Of a DNA stretch of 64,000 bases, positions 38,833-50,625 are shown piece by piece (positions within the stretch are counted from its first letter, which is position 1; each line of letters starts with the position of its first letter). The stretch is from Callaeas wilsoni (lineage: Eukaryota; Chordata; Aves; Passeriformes; Callaeidae), in NCBI GenBank assembly GCA_013398955.1, contig VWPU01019094.1:1-64000 (forward strand), in the 5' to 3' direction. The notes under the pieces were generated by a model. The model was not told the DNA's origin. It searched no databases and worked only from the letters and a program-made list of their open reading frames with translations. The translations under genes were made by a program, and so were the position numbers.

Positions 38833-38965
38833 ATTTGAACACCGGGTGCAGATCCACTCTCAGAACAGCACAGCAAAATTTGATAGTATGGGGACAGCAC
38901 AGGAAAATGTGGCAAGATACAGAGAAAGGTGACCAGGATAACGAGAGGCTGAAACAGATTTTGGT
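38833..38965 (+). mobile_element. Ancient CR1-like fragment from the reverse transcriptase C-terminal region
   Basis: The segment 'ctccatttgaacaccgggtg' (38828) followed by 'gcaagatacagagaaaggtg' (38910) and 'accaggataacgagaggctg' (38931) resembles the old CR1/L3 region usually read as 'tttgagtactgtgtgcag', 'ggtacagagaagggc' and 'accaaaatgat' in family consensus. It is much more diverged than the CR1 at 39440-40496 and may be unrelated to that insertion. Several short overlapping open frames on both strands here are not considered genes. Confidence 0.5.
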
Positions 38966-39350
38966 CAAATATTTGGGAAAATTCAACCATGAAAAATGGG
39001 GCAAAGAGGGTAGGAATAAAGTATATGAGGAATAAAGTGCCTGCACTCCTACACTCTTCCAGAGACATGTATAACTGAGCAGCCAAACCCACACTGGTTC
39101 ACAGACCACACCACAGTAGCTTTCTTTTAACTGGTTGAGAAATGCACAGTACTTTGATTTTCATTGCACTTGGTTTGGGGAAACTCTGAAATAAATGTGG
39201 TATAAACTAGCCTAGAAGGATATGCTTAGCTTGTTTTGGCAATGATTGCTTTTGAAAATCTGGTTTTTAAGTCCATGTAAGTATTTTGTTTTTAAACAGT
39301 GAAGACTCTGTTCAATGTATTACACTTATATGTTTTTCAGTTAAATGTAT

Positions 39351-39391
39351 ATTTTGTTTTGTTTTGGTTTTTTTGTTTTGTTTTTTTTATT
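39351..39391 (+). repeat. (TTTTG)n-like tract
   Basis: TTTTG units followed by an 8-T run, 50 bp upstream of the CR1 copy that begins near 39440. No target-site duplication could be recognised around it. Confidence 0.85.
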
Positions 39392-39439
39392 ACAATGAGC
39401 CTTAGGTAATGGCATGGTTTTAATGGCTTGCCAGTGATG

Positions 39440-40496
39440 AGTGATGGGATGGTGTGCCAAAACTTGAGGAAACGAGCACTAATGGGACCCCTCAGTCTGC
39501 TTCACAAGGTGCTGGCCACAAAGCACCACACCTCAAATGTTTCTACACTGACAGCAGCATGAGGAACAAACAAGATGAGCTCAAAACTTTGGCCCAGTAC
39601 CAGAGATTTGACATCACTGGCATAAGTAAAACCTGGTGGGAAAAATCCTGTGACTGGAGTGCCCTGTTGGATGGTTACAGGTTCTTTAGGAGGGATAGGC
39701 AGGCCAAAAGGAGCCGGGGGGTTGGCATTGTTTGCAATGGAAGGAATAGAATGTAAGAGCGCACAGCTGGCAATGGCACAGTTAAGAGCCTCTGGATAAG
39801 AATCAAGGGACAAAAAAAAAATGCGGATGTGAGAGTCTACTACAAACCTCCCAGCCAGGATGCTGACGCTGATGAATTATTCTTTGAGGAACTAAGGGAC
39901 ACTTCCACGGCAACTGCCTTTGTCCTGATGGGGCACTTCCTCTTGCCAGAAATTATCTGGGAGAATCAATCAGGCCACAAGATTCCTAAAAACCTGGATG
40001 ACATGTCCTAAGGGAGCCTACTCAGGAAGATGCTCTCCATGATCTGCTGCTTGTCAATAAAGTGGATCTCATGCGCAAAGTGCTGGGGGGCCATCTTGGC
40101 CACAGCAACCATGAACCGATCAAATTCCAGCCTGGCGGAGACTGAGGGGAGACCTCATTGCACTTACCACTTCCTCACAATGGGAAGAGGAGGGGCAGGC
40201 ACTGATCTCTTCCTTGTGGTTGTGATAGGACTCAAGGAAACGGCATGAAAATGAGTCAGGGGAGGTTTAGGTTGTATATGGAAACTTGGAAAAATTTCTT
40301 CATTCACGCAGTGGTTGGGCATTGGAATAGGCTTCCCTGGGAAGTGGTCACAGCACCAAGTCTGACAGAGTGCAAGAAACATTTCAACAATAGTCTCAGG
40401 AACAGGGTGTGACTCCTGGGGTATCCTGTGCAGGGCCAGGAATTGGACTCAATGATCCTGATAGGTCCCTTCCAACTCAGCATATTTTACTATTCT
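39440..40496 (+). mobile_element. CR1 LINE copy: dead endonuclease domain joined directly to the 3' region (reverse transcriptase deleted)
   Basis: A degraded CR1 non-LTR retrotransposon on the plus strand. Frame 1 from 39454 reads through an APE-type endonuclease: SMRNKQDEL near 39559, ISKTWW near 39622, DGYRFFRRDR near 39670, YYKPPSQD near 39838 and LMGHF near 39928. It is broken by an in-frame stop at 39754-39756 and another at 40009-40011, after which the same domain continues in frame 3 (EPTQEDALHDLLLVNK, then LGHSNHEPIKF, to about 40130). Known family motifs are ISETWW, GDFN and SDH; here the catalytic Glu is Lys (39628-39630), the Asp of GDFN is His (39934-39936) and SDH reads SNH, so the enzyme is dead. 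From about 40135 the sequence switches to the CR1 3' region (gaggggagacctcattgcac, then the TCCCTTCCAACTCAGCATATT tail) and ends in the ATTCT type near 40496. The roughly 2 kb of reverse transcriptase expected between them is absent. The 5' limit is uncertain. Confidence 0.9.
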
Positions 40497-41021
40497 AGCT
40501 GCCTATAGCAAGGAGGGAATGTTAACATTACTGTTATGTTCTGGGAATGGATGGTTATACTTCGTACAGCACTGAGCTGGCCAGAAAACCTGTTCTGCTC
40601 TAGCAGAAAATCAGATCTGGAGGAGTTCAATGTTCTCTGATCTTTTCCACATATGAAAGGAGTATTTAAAAGTATAATGTCTTCCGTTTCATCAATTCGA
40701 GGGGAAAATAATAACATCATTAAATGAATTCCTATGCAGAAAATTGCCTAAGGACTCAGGCCCCAAATGGTTTGAATTTCAATATAAAATGAGAAATAGC
40801 TGCTTTTCGCCTATCACAGCAATTTTTCCCTTCAGCTTTACAATTCTCCCTCTGCATCTTGCACAGCTTCAAATGTACTGATATTCTGAGCATGAAAACA
40901 AGCTCTTCTGGATATTTTGATTCCAAAATTTTATGAATACTCTTTTGAAGTTACCTATTTACCTATCTTCCAGCTTTGTGTTCAAGTCAGCCACTCTCAA
41001 TTGAACAAATGGGGAAATCTG

Positions 41022-41085
41022 TTTTTATTATATTGCTATTATATTATTATTTATTTATATTATAACTATTACTATTGTTTTTATT
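41022..41085 (+). repeat. (TTA)n-like AT-rich tract
   Basis: ATTATT, TATT and ACTATT units over about 60 bp. This is simple-sequence DNA with no coding value, although a tyrosine- and isoleucine-rich frame runs through it. Confidence 0.8.
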
Positions 41086-44000
41086 CAGCTACATTGCCTT
41101 CTTAAACATACATTTATTAGCATGAAACCTTACATTGAGTAAGATATTAATCAGCTGAGTGGTAGAGGACAATTTTGGAGGTTTAGTTCATAAGTTACAC
41201 ATTTATGAAAACCAAGGATTAGCAATGTGTAAAAACTACAGATGCTTGAGTCACTGTTAATTAATAAACTCAGTTAACCCAGTCTGACTACTTCTTTTAA
41301 AAAATCAATTAATTTGAATAAAGCCTGTGACTCAGATGCGGCACAGTCACCTCTAATTTGGTGTTGAATTCACAAGCAGATTCTGCAATATCCTGAAATC
41401 AGCTTGGGGGTGCTAGAAACATGTTCCACTTCCAATGAGAAACTTCAGAATCGGCCATGTTAGATGTTCTAGCAAGGCTGTTTGAGTTGCAGCTCATCAA
41501 TGGTTTTGGTTTTCCTTGAACAAGTTAAGAAACAGGTCCAAATAGGGAGAACTGGGTCTACTTCATTCTTGCAAATCACTGCATTGGGAACCTTTGCTTT
41601 ATTTATGAGGATTTGCTATCCCTTTAGCTCATGCTTTTTTCTCCATCTCTCATTTTAATTGTTTTTAGTTTGAAATAGTATGAAATAATTGTATGTTACA
41701 ATTATTATTTTTATATGCAACTTAGTATGAAATAATTGTTTCTTAGGCCAAAAAACACTTTGAAGCTATCTCTTCCAATCACAGAAAATTTCTTATATAT
41801 ATTTTTAAGCTTCTTCATATTCAAACCAGCTGTTTCCAACTCAATATGATATTTAGCATTTATTAATTATTCCAATTAATTCCATTCTAGCTGCTAGAAG
41901 GATCCCGGATTTATTTTCCTTTTAAGTCTTCCTTCAGAAACAGACTTCATGCTCTTCTGCCTATACAGATAAGAACAGGCCAAATTGTTCAGAGCTGGTA
42001 GCAAATGTTCAGGGCCAAGGACACACATAAAACAAAACACAACAGTCCCCTCTCCTGCAAGCACATGGTCAGATACAACTACTAGAGCTGAGAGAGATTC
42101 CAAGGATCACCTGTTACTGGAAATAAACAGCTGCCCTTATGCGGCAATACTGACATACCAAGACAAAAATAACCTGTGCTGTTCCAGAACCTGAACTACA
42201 GAAGCATCACATGTGAGATGAAATAGTGCTGCTTTAGTTTTGATTCAAAAATGGCACTCCCCTTTAAATAACATACAGATTAATTTTTAAAATAGCAGAA
42301 AAAAAGCATGCCTACATTCAAAAGGTCCCCTGTCTTCCCAGGCTGCTGGAATGGAAATGAAGGTCGCTGGTTATGGAAGGTGTGGCCTCTCAGAGACAAC
42401 ATCAGTAGTTTATTACGAGTGAAAACCACTCTAATTTGACCAAGGTCAGCCAGAACAGCTCAATTTTTTCAGTAGAAAAAGATTTTATTTATTGTGCTAC
42501 ATACCACACAGTTTAAATCTTTTCAATCTTATGCCAAGCTTATTTCTTTGGCCCTATTTTCTATCGTAATACAATTATTTGTAGAGCTTTCTGTAGGAAT
42601 AAAATGTCCTTGTCTTCTTCACTGAAAGATAATCTTCCCTGGAAAAAAAAAAAACAACTCAAGTATATTAAAAAAGATTTTTTTCCCCTTCAGATATTGT
42701 AAGACTATGGCAAATGTTTCGTATTTTAACTTATTATCAATAATTGACTAGGGGGAAATACGAAGAACTTTATTTTGTAGTTCTTTAACTCTCAGATGAT
42801 GTTTTGTGGAGTCCCAAATGCCTATTAACCTCTTCCTTTTTGTCACCAGGCTGAGCTGTTGTACATTTTCTTGGTTCATGAGAGTACATAAATTGTACTG
42901 CATTGGGGAACAACGCGAGAGTGCACTTTTTCAGGAACTCTAACTGAAGCAACTGTGGGCCTCTAACACTTGAACAAAGAAACTATGCAGTCCTCAGTTT
43001 CTGAGTCAGCACAATGTGAAGCGTGGTTTCTTGGGTTATACACAAGCCTTTGACTTGTGAGTTGCGGTGTAGTTCATGGAACTAAATTACTCTAAGATGA
43101 GGTTAAAAATAATTTGCTTATCCCTACACACAGATTTGCTAAATCTGAGGACTAGGCAATGGCAAATCAGTGTTGTGTCTTTGGCAAGAAGTGGTAACAG
43201 TAGGAACTGGATGTGAAGTCACACCCTTTTCTGGTTGTATATCTGAGGCTGCCACCTGACTTTCCAGCCACTACTTTGATGTAGGTGTGAAGGCTCCCCT
43301 CCATGAGCATCTTCAGAGCATGTCCCCAGAAATTCTTGTACATCTCCTGCTTCTGTGCATGGCAGCAGCACCAGCGCTCTTGCAGAGCTTGTGTGGTGGA
43401 AGAGTAGCCACGGGGGGGTCTCCTTGTTCCCTCCTCTGCTTCAGTCCAGCTTCCAAGATGACTTATGAATTGTAGAGGCCTGAGGACAGCTCTGCCTGAT
43501 GGTGACTTACCTCTGCACTATAAACAAAGAGCCATGACTTCACCAATACGATGTTATCTTAGGGATCTCATTAAAGACTGTGTAAGCTGGGAGTAAGCCC
43601 AAAACAAGAACCCTAACAAATTATCTGTGGGAAAAATAATTTTATTTTCTTGAGCTTTTCCTGTGCTAGAATGCTTTCCATATCGTAACTGAAACTTTGT
43701 CACAGATTCCTTTTACAAGACATTTAACCATAACATAAGCTTCAACTGAGCCCTTTTATAGCAGATATAAGGTGTTATACATAATCTTCTTAGGGAGCTT
43801 TGCATGCACTGCCTCATACAAGCAGAATAAAAATAAAAAATAATAATGTAATAAATATGTTGACTTGCTCGCCAAGAAGAAAAAGTTACTACAGCAAATT
43901 CAATATTCTCCTAAACAAGCCTTTAATTAACAAAAGAAGATACAGTAGTTATTGTTGGTCAACTAGAGATGTAATAATTACTCCCAACTAGTTGATGAGA

Positions 44001-45305
44001 ACAGGATAAGTAGGCAATTACCATAAGAAGCTAAAGTGCAAGTAAAATCATCTAAAGCATATATTATGTGGAAATAAGTAAGCTGTGACTGAAGTACACC
44101 ATCAAGTCTTCTGTTCATCTTTTCAAGTACATGTTAAATTTTAAAAGTAAAGTCATTATGGAATGATACTATAGAGTTCTTATTATAATACATAGAAAAG
44201 AATTTATATAATAATATAATATTATGTTCTTAGTACAGACTAGTATAGAGTCTCTTTTCCCCTCACTCTCCACTTTCAGTTGTCCTAATTTCTGGAAAAA
44301 CAAGATAAGAAAATGGGCTTCCAGATTGTGTCACGTTCTTCTCCATGAGAAATTCAGGCTTTAATGGGGATATATTTTATACAAAATTTCATTTTTAACA
44401 TTTATTAGAACTGGAGAAAAAACTTATAAAAATTAACATATTCAAGAATGTCTGTCCTAATTCTGCTCATCAATTATTTCCAAACAGACTGAAATTAAGG
44501 AATTCATTCTTATTCAAAATTACTCAAAAACAGATTGTGCAAAGATAGCTGTTTACTAGCTGTTCATTTTATAATGCTTACTTAAATAATATTTCATTGT
44601 TCCTTTACTTTGATTAGATCACTAAAACATTTATATATCAGTAAAAAGATGGTCAAAGATTTTCTAGTGCTGAGCTCTTGAGGCTATCTCAGGGACTAAC
44701 AAATACATCCATTAACGAAAAATAAATTAGCAAATATTTAATGAAACATCATTGACAATAACTTAACCTTTCCCTTTGGACAGGAAATGATGCCTCTATT
44801 AGACAAAGTAATTTTTATAATATTTCAAATAATTTCAAGGGAAACTGACTCTGGAATGCACTGCAATATATTTTTTGTCACTCAGCTGCTGTACAGAGAT
44901 TACAAAATAAACTCCATCTGCTCCAAGGGATAGCTTTAAAGCATGTTCAGAAGTGAGTAAGTACTTTATACATCTTCTAAGGCTTGGTTTTCAGGGATCA
45001 GATTAGAGGTGAGAGTGGTCACAGCCAGAGTGCTTTCACAGGCATTGAGGTCACGGTGCAGCCCACGCACAGCAGGTTTTGAGCTGCTGTCTCATTTAGA
45101 TGAGGAGCACGGACTCCTCCCAAGGACTGAATTCTCCCCCTGTAGAAGGGTGCCACGAGAATTTCTTTGAAGGCAATACTGGCTTAAATGTCCTTATCTC
45201 CAGCCTCTGCCCCCTGCCCCTCTTGGTGCTGTGCTGGTACCACTGTATCCACAGCTCAACAGTGAACTGGTCAGGGAAACTGATTCCTTAAAAAATCTAA
45301 AAGTC

Positions 45306-45321
45306 TTTTTTTTTTTTTTTT
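45306..45321 (+). repeat. T16 homopolymer
   Basis: Uninterrupted T-run directly downstream of the GC-richer patch 45000-45290. If that patch were a retroposed copy on the minus strand its A-tail would be expected on its low-coordinate side, so the T-run does not support retroposition. Confidence 0.93.
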
Positions 45322-45989
45322 CCTTGGTCGGGGGATCACTTGCCACTTTTTCACTATTTCTTTATTCTCTGATGTAACATGTGAGAACAATGGATGCATA
45401 TATTACTTTCTATTTTTGAATGTAATCATATTTCCATTGTCATACAAACTTAAGGTATACATACAAAAATATTTTATAACTGAAGCCAAGCCTTCTTTTG
45501 AAATGAGGTTTGGCTCATTTACTTATTTAATTTTCTTAGTTTAATTCAAATGTTCAGCATAATTATGTAGATCAAATAATGACTGTGAACCTGTGAAATG
45601 ATGGATCCTGAATTCAAACATCAGACAGATCTATTGTTTTATTATTTTCCAATTGCCACATGCAACTTAAGAGGAGAGCCATTGATTATGTAGCTATTTC
45701 AATTCTCCAAGATGTTCATCCCTTTTCTTCCTGAAGATGCAGCAACTTAGACCCAATATTGAATTTCTCCAGTCATTACCTTCTGCCATGGGAATAGAGA
45801 ACACCGCAGGCAGGTCCTTTGTAACGATTATCGTTTTGTTGGTATAGGAGATGATGCCTTATAGACATCATCGCATTAGATACTGTCATTACTTATCACC
45901 TTCTTAAAACAATTATACCGAAGGGTTCTGGGAAAGTTAAACCAGTAAAAGGTCAGTATTGGGTGCAACTAATTTTATTTTCTTAATAG

Positions 45990-46076
45990 GAAATGGAAGG
46001 CTCTTTTTTTTCTGATGGTGCTAGAAAAAAAAGGCATTCAATGATGCATTCATTACATGCAGATCAATCACCTTGG
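45990..46076 (+). other. Candidate exon (weak)
   Basis: A pyrimidine-rich acceptor (ATTTTATTTTCTTAATAG) is followed by 87 bp open only in the first frame (EMEGSFFSDGARKKRH through ADQSPW, 29 codons) and a strong donor, TTGG/GTAAGTATG. The length is a multiple of three. I do not recognise the peptide. Pseudo-exons of this quality occur by chance in tens of kilobases, and the 8-T and 8-A runs inside are unusual for coding sequence. Confidence 0.2.
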
Positions 46077-46107
46077 GTAAGTATGCACAAACTCATTTTG
46101 TTATTAT

Positions 46108-46212
46108 AATTTTGTTGGGTTTTTTGTTTTGTTTTTTGTTTATTTTGGTTTTGTTGTTGTTGTTGTTGTAGTTTTTTGGGGGGCTGTATTTGTTTTCTTT
46201 TTTTTTTTTTTT
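46108..46212 (+). repeat. T/G-rich low-complexity tract with (TTG)n and T15
   Basis: A TTTTG-rich stretch containing a short (GTT)n run near 46150-46169 and ending in a 15-T run (46198-46212). It lies about 30 bp downstream of the candidate splice donor at 46077. Confidence 0.9.
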
Positions 46213-46904
46213 ACTTAACCATCTGTCCTTCTTAAATTCATAGAAGTCCAAAGCACAGACTCAAACATCTGCATCTCTTTGAGTACTATTTTGCAGTATT
46301 TGATTTCCTCTTGGCAAGAAATGTTACAATAGCAGGCTATTTTCTGTTGTTTTTGTAGCTTTATTTCTTAATCGTGCCTAAACCACAAATTTGATGAAAG
46401 CAGGAATGTTAAATGGATGACTATGAATTGAGAGTTTAGGTCTATGTTCTGCTGCACCGTAGAAATTCCTTCAATAATTGCTCAAGTTAATGAAAGTAAA
46501 ATCTAACCCTGTGAATCTGGAAGCTCAGGAGAATAATATGATCACATTGTATGTTCATTGGCATATTTTAGAAACTGAAACCTTTTGTCTTCATTCTGTA
46601 GGTTTCACTCTTACTCTACTGTAGGCAGTTTCTCACATAAATTGTAATTTGAACATGAGAACCAGAAGATTGCTGAACTTTCTAATATGTCTATTTCTTC
46701 CCTGCATCTTTTTTAATCGTTTTCAGAAATACTTCTGGTGCAGTTTTTGTTATTTCATAACCCTAGAGATATGGATTATCTTGCCAATAGATCAATTCAG
46801 TTTTCATTCCAAAGAAACAAAAGGTACGCGTCCAAACATTTGCTAGAAGTGTAGTTAATTCAATAGAGAGGTGACTATTCAAAATAGGGTCCACGCTTTT
46901 GGTG

Positions 46905-46955
46905 CAGAAGTCAGTGGATGCAATAGTGGATTACACCAGCAGTGCTTAATCTCCC
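46905..46955 (+). repeat. Possible relic of an old amniote interspersed repeat
   Basis: 'cagaagtcagtggatgcaat' then 'agtggattacaccagcagtg' resembles the recurrent sauropsid motif in which a gaagtcaatggagttacac phrase is followed by tttacaccagctgagg. Similar but weaker echoes occur at about 36745-36790 and 37885-37915. I cannot name the family with confidence. Confidence 0.3.
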
Positions 46956-48290
46956 CCAAAACACAGACACTTCCAGCTCAATAGCTCTGCAGCAGAAGTA
47001 TTTTTTTGGAGGAAGTTTGAGGACATAGAACTTTCTTAATAACTCCTAAAAAGGAAAAGCCTTTGTCTGCAAAGCTGGTAGGTCTACCTGGACAATCTCA
47101 ATCTGCTGTTGGCAACTAAAATGAATTGGAATAACTTTTGTATTCCTCTGGCCTTTAACCATTGGATCAGCTGGCATCCAGCATCGCCAGGATCCAAGGT
47201 CACCTCACTCTATTTTTATTCTGAGACAACTTGGCTACAATGGGTGAGAGCCTGGACCAATAAACCCTGACATAAGAAATCAACCCCTAATTCAGTAATA
47301 ATACCTAATTAAACAGTGGTAATTTAAACAGATAGTATTAAGGGACATTTTCCTAATCAATGTACTGGCAAGAAAATTCTCTCAAGGAATGCCAGGTTTA
47401 TGTATCTTGAAAACATATTACACATATCTGTAATTTGTTAATGTGACTCCAGAGAAACTTGACATCAGAAACTCTAGAAAAGCATTCTGTGCTGTAAAAT
47501 CTTTAACCTAATTGAAGCTGGAGCACTTAAAAAAAAAAAACAGATGGAGAAAACTGTGGGGAAGCCATGAAGAAAAGTACATTTAATTTCTATGGTTCCA
47601 CCAATTTAGAAGTATTGGAACACATTTAAATCTTCATAGTCTTAAAATCATGTCCAACAATCCCAATATAACTGCTTTTCAAAAGTCAAAGTTATGTTGT
47701 TTAACTTTATATTTACTAAAAGACAAAAACCTGAAGAAAACCACCCCTGACAAGTATATATTGCCATGGTTGTAGAAAGGTTAATATGTCAGAAGAGAGA
47801 TACTAAGTCTAATGATCTTCTAAGTGTTATAAAGCACAGTCATTTTGCATTTTTTGATTAAGTCAATAAGTGTATTACTATGTAAGCAGTTTTCTTGACA
47901 AAAATTCAATATTTCCTTGTGTAACCTGGATTTTCCATAGTGGTCTCCAAGTCATAGAGCATATCCAACGCAAAGCTAGATAGAACAGTATTAAACTATT
48001 CCTCTTCATCATCATCAATATTATTATTCCTATTAGCAGCAGATTAAAAATCCCATATGCTCAATTTATATCATTACCAATAGCTATTAAATAACAAACT
48101 TAGCAGTAAGGTTCTGCTTTTTCAAATATTTTTAGACAGTGTCTGATCTTTACCTGTGTTTACCTGAAAAAATGTATGTATTCTAATGTTTTCAATGGTC
48201 TGATCATTCATATAATATTGGGAGCAGCATTCTTCTCAAATTCAGAGATATGACACAAAAGTAACTTCTGCTTGTGTGCTCTTCCACAGA

Positions 48291-48330
48291 AAGATGGACT
48301 TTGGCTAATGTTGCTGTTATTCTATGATTC
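48291..48330 (+). mobile_element. Possible CR1 3' tail
   Basis: The sequence 'agatggactttggctaatgt' followed by 'tgctgttattctatgattcc' resembles the terminal CR1 motif (a ggac-tttggtctgac block, then tggctgttcttatg or the ATTCTATGATTC repeat). No upstream CR1 body is visible, so this is either a very short 5'-truncated copy or a chance match. Confidence 0.45.
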
Positions 48331-48879
48331 CCACTGGATTTTTCTGTAGAAGTAAGGTTTGTGGAGTGATAGTCATGACAGCTACAGAGTGTTCTTGGAT
48401 AAGTCAGAGTTTTGTAGGAAGATCTGTCAGAAGCCAGACAGGTTGAAGTATTTCACAAGCTGTCCATGTTTAGTAGAGGACTTGGGAAGTAGTAGCAATA
48501 AAATTTATAGTTAAGAAAGAGCAACCTGCTGTGTAGTCTCATGGCATTTCAGATCTAATCATGGAAGAAATACAGTATTTTCTGTTGTATTCTTAAGAGA
48601 TGGAAAATCAATAAAATGAGGGGATGACACCTTTCTTTTGCACTCTAAATTACCATATATTTTTTGGAGGGAAATATAAAAGGGAGAATGTGCAACTTTA
48701 TTGTGTGTGTTCAAATTCCAAGAGCCACTGTAGCTCTTTCAGGTACAACACTGAAAGAAACTGTGGTGAGATAGAAACATGGAATTTTTTATTTTGGTTT
48801 TTTAAGGACGGGCTTTTGGAGATGTTTCACACAGCACTCGACTCAAAGCAACTTCAACCCTGATTCCACTGTGGAGCCG

Positions 48880-49095
48880 AATGAGGTTGCTCAGGGCCTG
48901 GCCCAGTCAAAATCTCCGATGCGTATTCCAGCCTCTCCAGACAACCCCATGGCTCATCAGCAACCAGACTGCAGAGGTGTGTGGGAATACTGAGTCCCAA
49001 GTGCAAGGCTCTGTGCTTTCCTATATTGAGCTTCATGAGGTTTTTCCAGCTTGCCAAGCTCCCTTTGAGTGGCAGCTTTACCCTGCAGCTTTTTA
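48880..49095 (-). mobile_element. CR1 LINE internal fragment, diverged
   Basis: The plus strand from about 48985 reads like the antisense of CR1: 'gagtcccaagtgcaaggctc', then 'ttgagcttcatgaggttttt', then 'ccagcttgccaagctccctt' and 'gagtggcagctttaccctgc'. This is the same CR1 segment seen at about 18631-18745, so the two copies are homologous repeats rather than a local duplication. The 48880-48985 part matches less well and may contain deletions. Short open frames here on both strands are readings of the repeat and not genes. Confidence 0.68.
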
Positions 49096-49647
49096 GCCTT
49101 TCTCCTGATTTAAATAATTCCATATTTCACCTTTCTTTTAAAGCCTTCATAGAATATTTTAAGAAGAAGGGTATCGTAAGAAGCGTTCAGGAAATAGGGA
49201 AAATGTAAGACAGAAATGTGGCATGAAATGTCCAAGGTGACTGAACTGTGGTAATTGTACTGCATAGTCAAAATGGAAATGAAAAACAGTTTCTTGTGTG
49301 TCTTTTGTGGTCACAGATTGTACTAAAAATGAGTATATAGTGTCTGAACTTATGGCTCCTAGGCAAAAACTCAATTCAAATATCACTGCAGAACAGTCAA
49401 TGTCAAAACGTGCTAGTGAGGAGAAGGAATATGGAACACAGACCTATAATGGAAACCTGGGGAGGAACATGATGACTTGAGTTGCTTAGAAATTGTGTAT
49501 TTATTAACTTTTTAGAGATTTATTCTCTAAGTGGCTTATTAATACTTATCCCATTGTGTGTCCATATCAGACTCCACTAATAAAATTTTTTTATACAATA
49601 GAAAATACTTTTAAATTTAGCTACTTTTTTTTTTTTTTTAATTTTAG

Positions 49648-49706
49648 ATACCTGAGTTTAAGAGTGCCTTAACTGCAGCAACTTCAAAAGAGATGATTTT
49701 CACTGG
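49648..49706 (+). other. Candidate exon (weak)
   Basis: A 15-T tract and AATTTTAG acceptor precede 59 bp open in one frame (IPEFKSALTAATSKEMIFT plus two bases), then the donor GG/GTGAGTGG. Its entry phase matches the exit phase of the candidate at 45990-46076. The peptide is not recognised. Phase agreement has a high chance probability, so this stays weak. Confidence 0.2.
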
Positions 49707-50490
49707 GTGAGTGGCAGGTTTTTTTTAATATGTCAGACCTTTTGACATTTACCCCGAGGCTGAGCAAAGCAAATATGGGGGTTTTTTAATTAAAAATCTA
49801 ATTTTGTATTTAGGCCAGTACATTTATCTATCAGTATGCTTCTATTTCTACACAGACCTATGAGAAAGTCCATTCTTTCAGATTTGATTTTTAAAACAAC
49901 TGAAAAGTGTTCTCTTTATATTCTCTTTTATATGGGACTATTGGAAGGTTTACTAGTAATCCAGTTAAAAAACAATTAACAAACAGTAATTAAGAAGCAA
50001 TAGTGCTAATAGGCTAAAAATAAGCTAGTTACATTCAGGACAAAAAACTGAAAAGTAAAAAAAGTGCCAATTTGAATACTGCATCATTTTACGTAAAATT
50101 CTCCTCTGACAGATTTGAAAGAAATGCATTGAATACTTAAACATAAAACTTGAGGTGAAAACCACAGCAATCAAAATAGTCATTAAGCGTAACTTTTATG
50201 GAACCTGAAGTACTCTTTTACTCTCTACAGACGTGTACGTAAGTGAATTCTGCAAATCTGTGCTGATAACAGAAGGAAATGTACTATGTTCCACAGCTGA
50301 AGTGCTTATGCAAATACAGGTTGCAATATTGCATCTGGGAGACATGCTATTGCTGTAGCAGATTTAATATATCACACTAACACACATGGTCACACACCCC
50401 ACGTATTCGGGACAAATGTGTCACTAAAACACAAAAATGCTTCTAGTTGTAAATGATGCATTAATATGCTCTTGAAGCATAAGAAAGCAT

Positions 50491-50625
50491 TGATTCATGG
50501 ATATTAAAGGCAGAAGGGAGCATTAGCTAATTTAGTTTGAGCTCTTCAGTACCAGGGGTATTACATTTCACCTACTCTCAGGTCTACTGCCCAAAGGAAC
50601 AGAGATCTTGATTTTCATTTGTCTC
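50491..50625 (-). mobile_element. Ancient amniote CR1 3' end (minus strand)
   Basis: The plus strand starts 'tgattcatggatattaaagg', continues 'cagaagggagcattagctaa' and 'tttcacctactctcaggtct', and ends near 'aacagagatcttgatttt'. This is the word order of the antisense 3' end of an old CR1 family shared by turtles, crocodilians and birds (a start like tcatagattttaaggcc, then cagaagggaccatt, then an aatcttgattt block). The 3' end lies at the low coordinate. Divergence is high, as expected for an old insertion. Confidence 0.7.

Larger units (their letters stand above)
40497..48290. other. No gene recognised
   Basis: AT-rich unique DNA with a near-duplicate of AGTATGAAATAATTG at about 41676 and 41732, A-runs near 42640 and 47528, and GC-richer patches at 43200-43520 and 45000-45290 of unknown origin. 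The only splice-flanked open segment I noted is the candidate at 45990-46076. Confidence 0.6.

Noticed and set aside
38771..39109. Overlapping minus-strand frames of 95 and 112 codons
   Set aside because: They run antisense through the old CR1-like fragment and its T-rich complement, with low-complexity hydrophobic products.
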